A stretch of 6,069 bases of DNA from an uncultured Nitrospina sp. (lineage in GTDB: Bacteria; Nitrospinota; Nitrospinia; Nitrospinales; VA-1): NCBI GenBank assembly GCA_950072225.1, contig CATMOP010000134.1, positions 1-6,069 of the forward strand. The letters are read 5' to 3'. The position numbers and the translations under genes were made by a program. Shown here in pieces: positions 3,332 to 6,069 of this stretch (its first letter is position 1; each line of letters opens with the position of its first letter). Under the pieces are notes generated by a model. The model saw only the letters and a list, made by a program, of their open reading frames with translations. It had not been told where the DNA came from and made no database searches.

Positions 3332-6069
3332 ATGACCCTCAACAAAAAACTGATCACTCGAATTCACCAGTGCCAACCCTGGGACGAAACGCTGCCTTTG
3401 CAGGCTTTTGGCTTTCGTGAACCTGAAACCGCCTGGAAAAACCTCGTTGCCCTGGCGGGCCATGCCCAATTTGAAAAACTATATCCCGATTTCTTCCGGG
3501 TTTTGTTGGAACTGATTTCAAGTTCGCATAACGCGGATATGGCATTGCACAATTTCGAGCGCTTTTCCGAGAAAATTTTGGACAAAGATCATTTATACAC
3601 GCAACTGACCGAATCGCCTTCCTTATTTGTAGCTCTGTTTTTTTTGTTTTCCGGCAGTCAGGTACTTACCGATGTCTTGCTCAATGAACCGTCATATGTT
3701 GATTGGTTGAGTCGATCGGAGACCTTGGCCAATTCTAAATCGAAAGATTTGCTGATGCGTGACTTCTATGAAATGGCCGGGAAAGAATTTCAAAGCAAAA
3801 GTATTCTTTCGGTTCTTCGAAAATTTAAAAAGAGGGAATACATACGAATCGGATTACGCGACCTGTTGGGTAAGGTTGGCTTCACAGAAACGGTTGAGGA
3901 TATTTCCAATCTTGCCGATGTTTGCCTGCAAGCCGCCTATGAACATGCCGACCGGGAATTACGGAAAAAGTATGGACACCCCGTTTATCAGGATGCCAAT
4001 GGAAACTGGATAGAATCGGAATTTTCTATTCTTGGTATGGGTAAACTAGGAGGCCGCGAACTCAATTACAGTTCCGATATTGACCTGATTTATATTTATT
4101 CTTCCAGCCAGGGAGAAACGCGTCCTTTGAGCGAGGGCGATCCATTCTTATCCAGCATCACCAATCACGAATACTTCACCAAACTTGCGTTGGGAATCAC
4201 CAAGTCCCTCAACGAAATAACCTCAGATGGCAATGTGTTCCGGGTTGACTTGGAGCTTCGACCGGAAGGGGAAAGTGGTGAAATTGTAAATTCCCTGGCC
4301 AGTTGCGAAATTTATTACCAGTCCTGGGGAAGAACCTGGGAAAGGCAGGCCCTCATCAAGGCCCGTGTTTCGGCGGGCAGTGAAAATCTGGGAAAAGAAT
4401 TCTTCGAAATGATCGAACCATTTATTTACAGGAAAAGCCTGGACTTTGAGGCCATTGAGGAAATAAAGTCCATGAAATATCAGATCAATAAAAGCCTCAA
4501 GGGAAAACACTCAAAGGGAAATATCAAACTGGGATTCGGCGGCATCCGGGAAGTGGAATTCACCATCCAGGCCTACCAATTATTACTGGGCGGAAGGGAT
4601 AAAAGCCTGCGCGTTCGCGATTCTCTGGGAGCCATGAAAACCCTTTACGAAAAAAATATCCTGACTGAGGAGGATCATAACCACCTCCGCGAGGCTTACA
4701 TATTTCTGCGCAACCTGGAAAACCGTGTGCAGATCACTTTTGGCCTGCAAACCTACCTCCTGCCGGATAACGAGACAGATCTTGCGGTGCTGGCTCGAAA
4801 AATGAGGATAGTTGGCGATAGCCAGAAAAACTTGGCCGACAACCTGATGAAGGAATACGAAACCCATACCCGTTTCGTGGGAACGCTATTTGCTGAACAA
4901 TTTGTCGAAAAAGAAAAACGGGAAGCGGCAGAAACTCTTTCCCGTGAATGGGACCGTTCCCGGATAGGGGAGGAACAGTTTACCGAAAGCATGCTGGCGG
5001 AAATTCCCCTACTTCCCGATCCGAAAAGAGCTTACAGGCTTCTGGAATCTTTTCGTGACGGGGCGCAGTTTTCGCATCCTTCCGTGCAAAGCATTCAGGA
5101 ATTTTACAGCATCATTCCTAAAATATTTCAGCAGTGCCGAAAGGTCCCCAAACCAGATTCCGCCATAGAGAACTTGTGCCGGTTTGTGGAAGCGACCGGA
5201 GCCAGAGAATCTTTTCTCGAACTATTCCAGAGCAATGAAAAATTTCTTGAGTTATTGCTCATACTTTTTGGAAGCAGTGGAATGCTCTCGCAAATTCTGA
5301 TTAAGCGGCCTGATCTGGTAGATGTGCTGACCGACATGGAGGCCATTTACCGATTCAAGCTGGCAGAGAAAATACAGGAAGATTTAAACCGCGTCTTAAA
5401 GTCCTCTCCGGATTTTGAGTCCAGGTCCCTGGCGCTTCGGCGTATTAAGCAAGCCGAAGAGCTTCGCATCGGCGTGCGCTATTTGATCAAAGAAGCTGAC
5501 CTTGCGGGGACCCTGGAAGACCTTTCCAATCTTGCTGATGTTTTTTTGGAGACTGTTTATCGAATCGCCTGTGAGGAACTCAAAAAAATTTCTGGCAACC
5601 ACAACGATTTTTGCATCATTGGCATGGGCAAGCTGGGGGGGCGTGAATTGAATTTTGGCTCGGACCTTGATGTCCTGCTGGTTTACGATGAAGGGGAGGG
5701 CTATCCTCCTCCCGAAGGATTTGCCAGTCACTATTCCGCCCTTTCGCAGATGATCTATAAACTGACTTCGGAAATGACCTCGGCAGGTTATGCCTATAAA
5801 ATTGATACCGATCTCAGGCCCGAAGGCGATGCGGGGGTGCTGGTGCTTTCTATTCAGGGCTACGAAAAATATTTCCAGTCCCGCGCCAGAGTCTGGGAGC
5901 AGCAGGCTCTGGTGCGGGCACGATTTGTGGCAGGCAAAGCTGAGGTCGGAAAAAAATTCATCGAGTCGGTCCACCAGTTTGTCTATCAGGACAAATTTGA
6001 ATATGGGTCTCTCATAGAAATATCGCGCCTGCGAGAAAGAATGGAACAGGAACTGGCAAAAGAATCCAC
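3332..6069 (+). CDS. glnE: Glutamine synthetase adenylyltransferase / adenylyl-removing enzyme (3' end cut by window)
   Basis: GlnE is a cytoplasmic two-headed enzyme. Its C-terminal half adds AMP to the GlnA tyrosine to switch it off, and its N-terminal half removes it by phosphorolysis, under control of P-II and glutamine. The frame runs from ATG 3332 through 912 full codons without a stop to the window edge. The removing domain shows GMGKLGGRELNYSSDID (Asp249, Asp251), FRVDLELRPEGESG (303-316) and LGFGGIREVEF (400-410). The adding domain shows GMGKLGGRELNFGSDLD (Asp778, Asp780) and YKIDTDLRPEGDAG (822-835). The two Asp pairs are 529 residues apart, against 528 in E. coli, so the architecture is complete. 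The N-terminus is about 76 residues longer than in E. coli. Roughly 110 C-terminal residues lie beyond the window. The start lacks a clear Shine-Dalgarno; a TTG at 3293, with AGGGG upstream, is a weaker alternative. Confidence 0.95.
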   Translation, partial: MTLNKKLITRIHQCQPWDETLPLQAFGFREPETAWKNLVALAGHAQFEKLYPDFFRVLLELISSSHNADMALHNFERFSEKILDKDHLYTQLTESPSLFVALFFLFSGSQVLTDVLLNEPSYVDWLSRSETLANSKSKDLLMRDFYEMAGKEFQSKSILSVLRKFKKREYIRIGLRDLLGKVGFTETVEDISNLADVCLQAAYEHADRELRKKYGHPVYQDANGNWIESEFSILGMGKLGGRELNYSSDIDLIYIYSSSQGETRPLSEGDPFLSSITNHEYFTKLALGITKSLNEITSDGNVFRVDLELRPEGESGEIVNSLASCEIYYQSWGRTWERQALIKARVSAGSENLGKEFFEMIEPFIYRKSLDFEAIEEIKSMKYQINKSLKGKHSKGNIKLGFGGIREVEFTIQAYQLLLGGRDKSLRVRDSLGAMKTLYEKNILTEEDHNHLREAYIFLRNLENRVQITFGLQTYLLPDNETDLAVLARKMRIVGDSQKNLADNLMKEYETHTRFVGTLFAEQFVEKEKREAAETLSREWDRSRIGEEQFTESMLAEIPLLPDPKRAYRLLESFRDGAQFSHPSVQSIQEFYSIIPKIFQQCRKVPKPDSAIENLCRFVEATGARESFLELFQSNEKFLELLLILFGSSGMLSQILIKRPDLVDVLTDMEAIYRFKLAEKIQEDLNRVLKSSPDFESRSLALRRIKQAEELRIGVRYLIKEADLAGTLEDLSNLADVFLETVYRIACEELKKISGNHNDFCIIGMGKLGGRELNFGSDLDVLLVYDEGEGYPPPEGFASHYSALSQMIYKLTSEMTSAGYAYKIDTDLRPEGDAGVLVLSIQGYEKYFQSRARVWEQQALVRARFVAGKAEVGKKFIESVHQFVYQDKFEYGSLIEISRLRERMEQELAKES

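Noticed and set aside
3141..3335. A 64-codon open frame whose TGA overlaps the glnE ATG as ATGA, suggesting a coupled leader peptide.
   Set aside because: It begins inside the tandem duplication and crosses the palindromic element. It has no well-placed Shine-Dalgarno, and its product resembles nothing I recognise. The ATGA overlap is probably accidental.
5396..5974. A 192-codon open frame on the minus strand inside glnE.
   Set aside because: It lies opposite the conserved adenylyltransferase domain and its product shows no known motif, so it is a shadow.

Overview
The window looks like chromosomal DNA from a Gram-negative, lipopolysaccharide-making bacterium. It holds the end of a lipid A gene (lpxB), a DUF374-type acyltransferase gene overlapping it, and then a nitrogen-assimilation block: glnB (P-II signal protein), glnA (glutamine synthetase type I) and glnE (the enzyme that adenylylates and deadenylylates glutamine synthetase). 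All genes are on the + strand. An lpxB/DUF374 pair beside a glnB-glnA block would fit a deltaproteobacterial-type or Nitrospinota-type lineage. That placement is an impression from gene order and protein style, not something the sequence proves.

Layout: 1-111 is the lpxB 3' end. 92-736 is the DUF374 acyltransferase, whose start lies inside lpxB. 737-1044 is a 308-base regulatory gap with a good sigma-54 promoter candidate (901-917), an upstream dyad (814-835) and a leader able to fold in two mutually exclusive ways, one of which covers the glnB ribosome binding site. 1045-1383 is glnB. 1384-1556 holds an intrinsic terminator (1474-1503) and a possible -10 box before glnA. 1557-2969 is glnA, followed by a strong terminator (2992-3026). 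2970-3331 is non-coding and contains a degenerate palindromic element of about 155 bases (3074-3228). 3332-6069 is glnE, open to the window edge and lacking roughly its last 110 codons by comparison with E. coli GlnE.

The three gln genes form a classical control circuit. GlnB keeps the uridylylation tyrosine (Tyr51) in its T-loop. GlnA keeps the adenylylation tyrosine (Tyr398, equal to Tyr397 of the mature E. coli enzyme). GlnE has both nucleotidyltransferase domains, each with its Asp-x-Asp metal motif. The uridylyltransferase GlnD needed to complete the circuit is not in the window.

I see no wholly new system. The most interesting non-coding signals are the switch-like glnB leader and the inverted-repeat element upstream of glnE.
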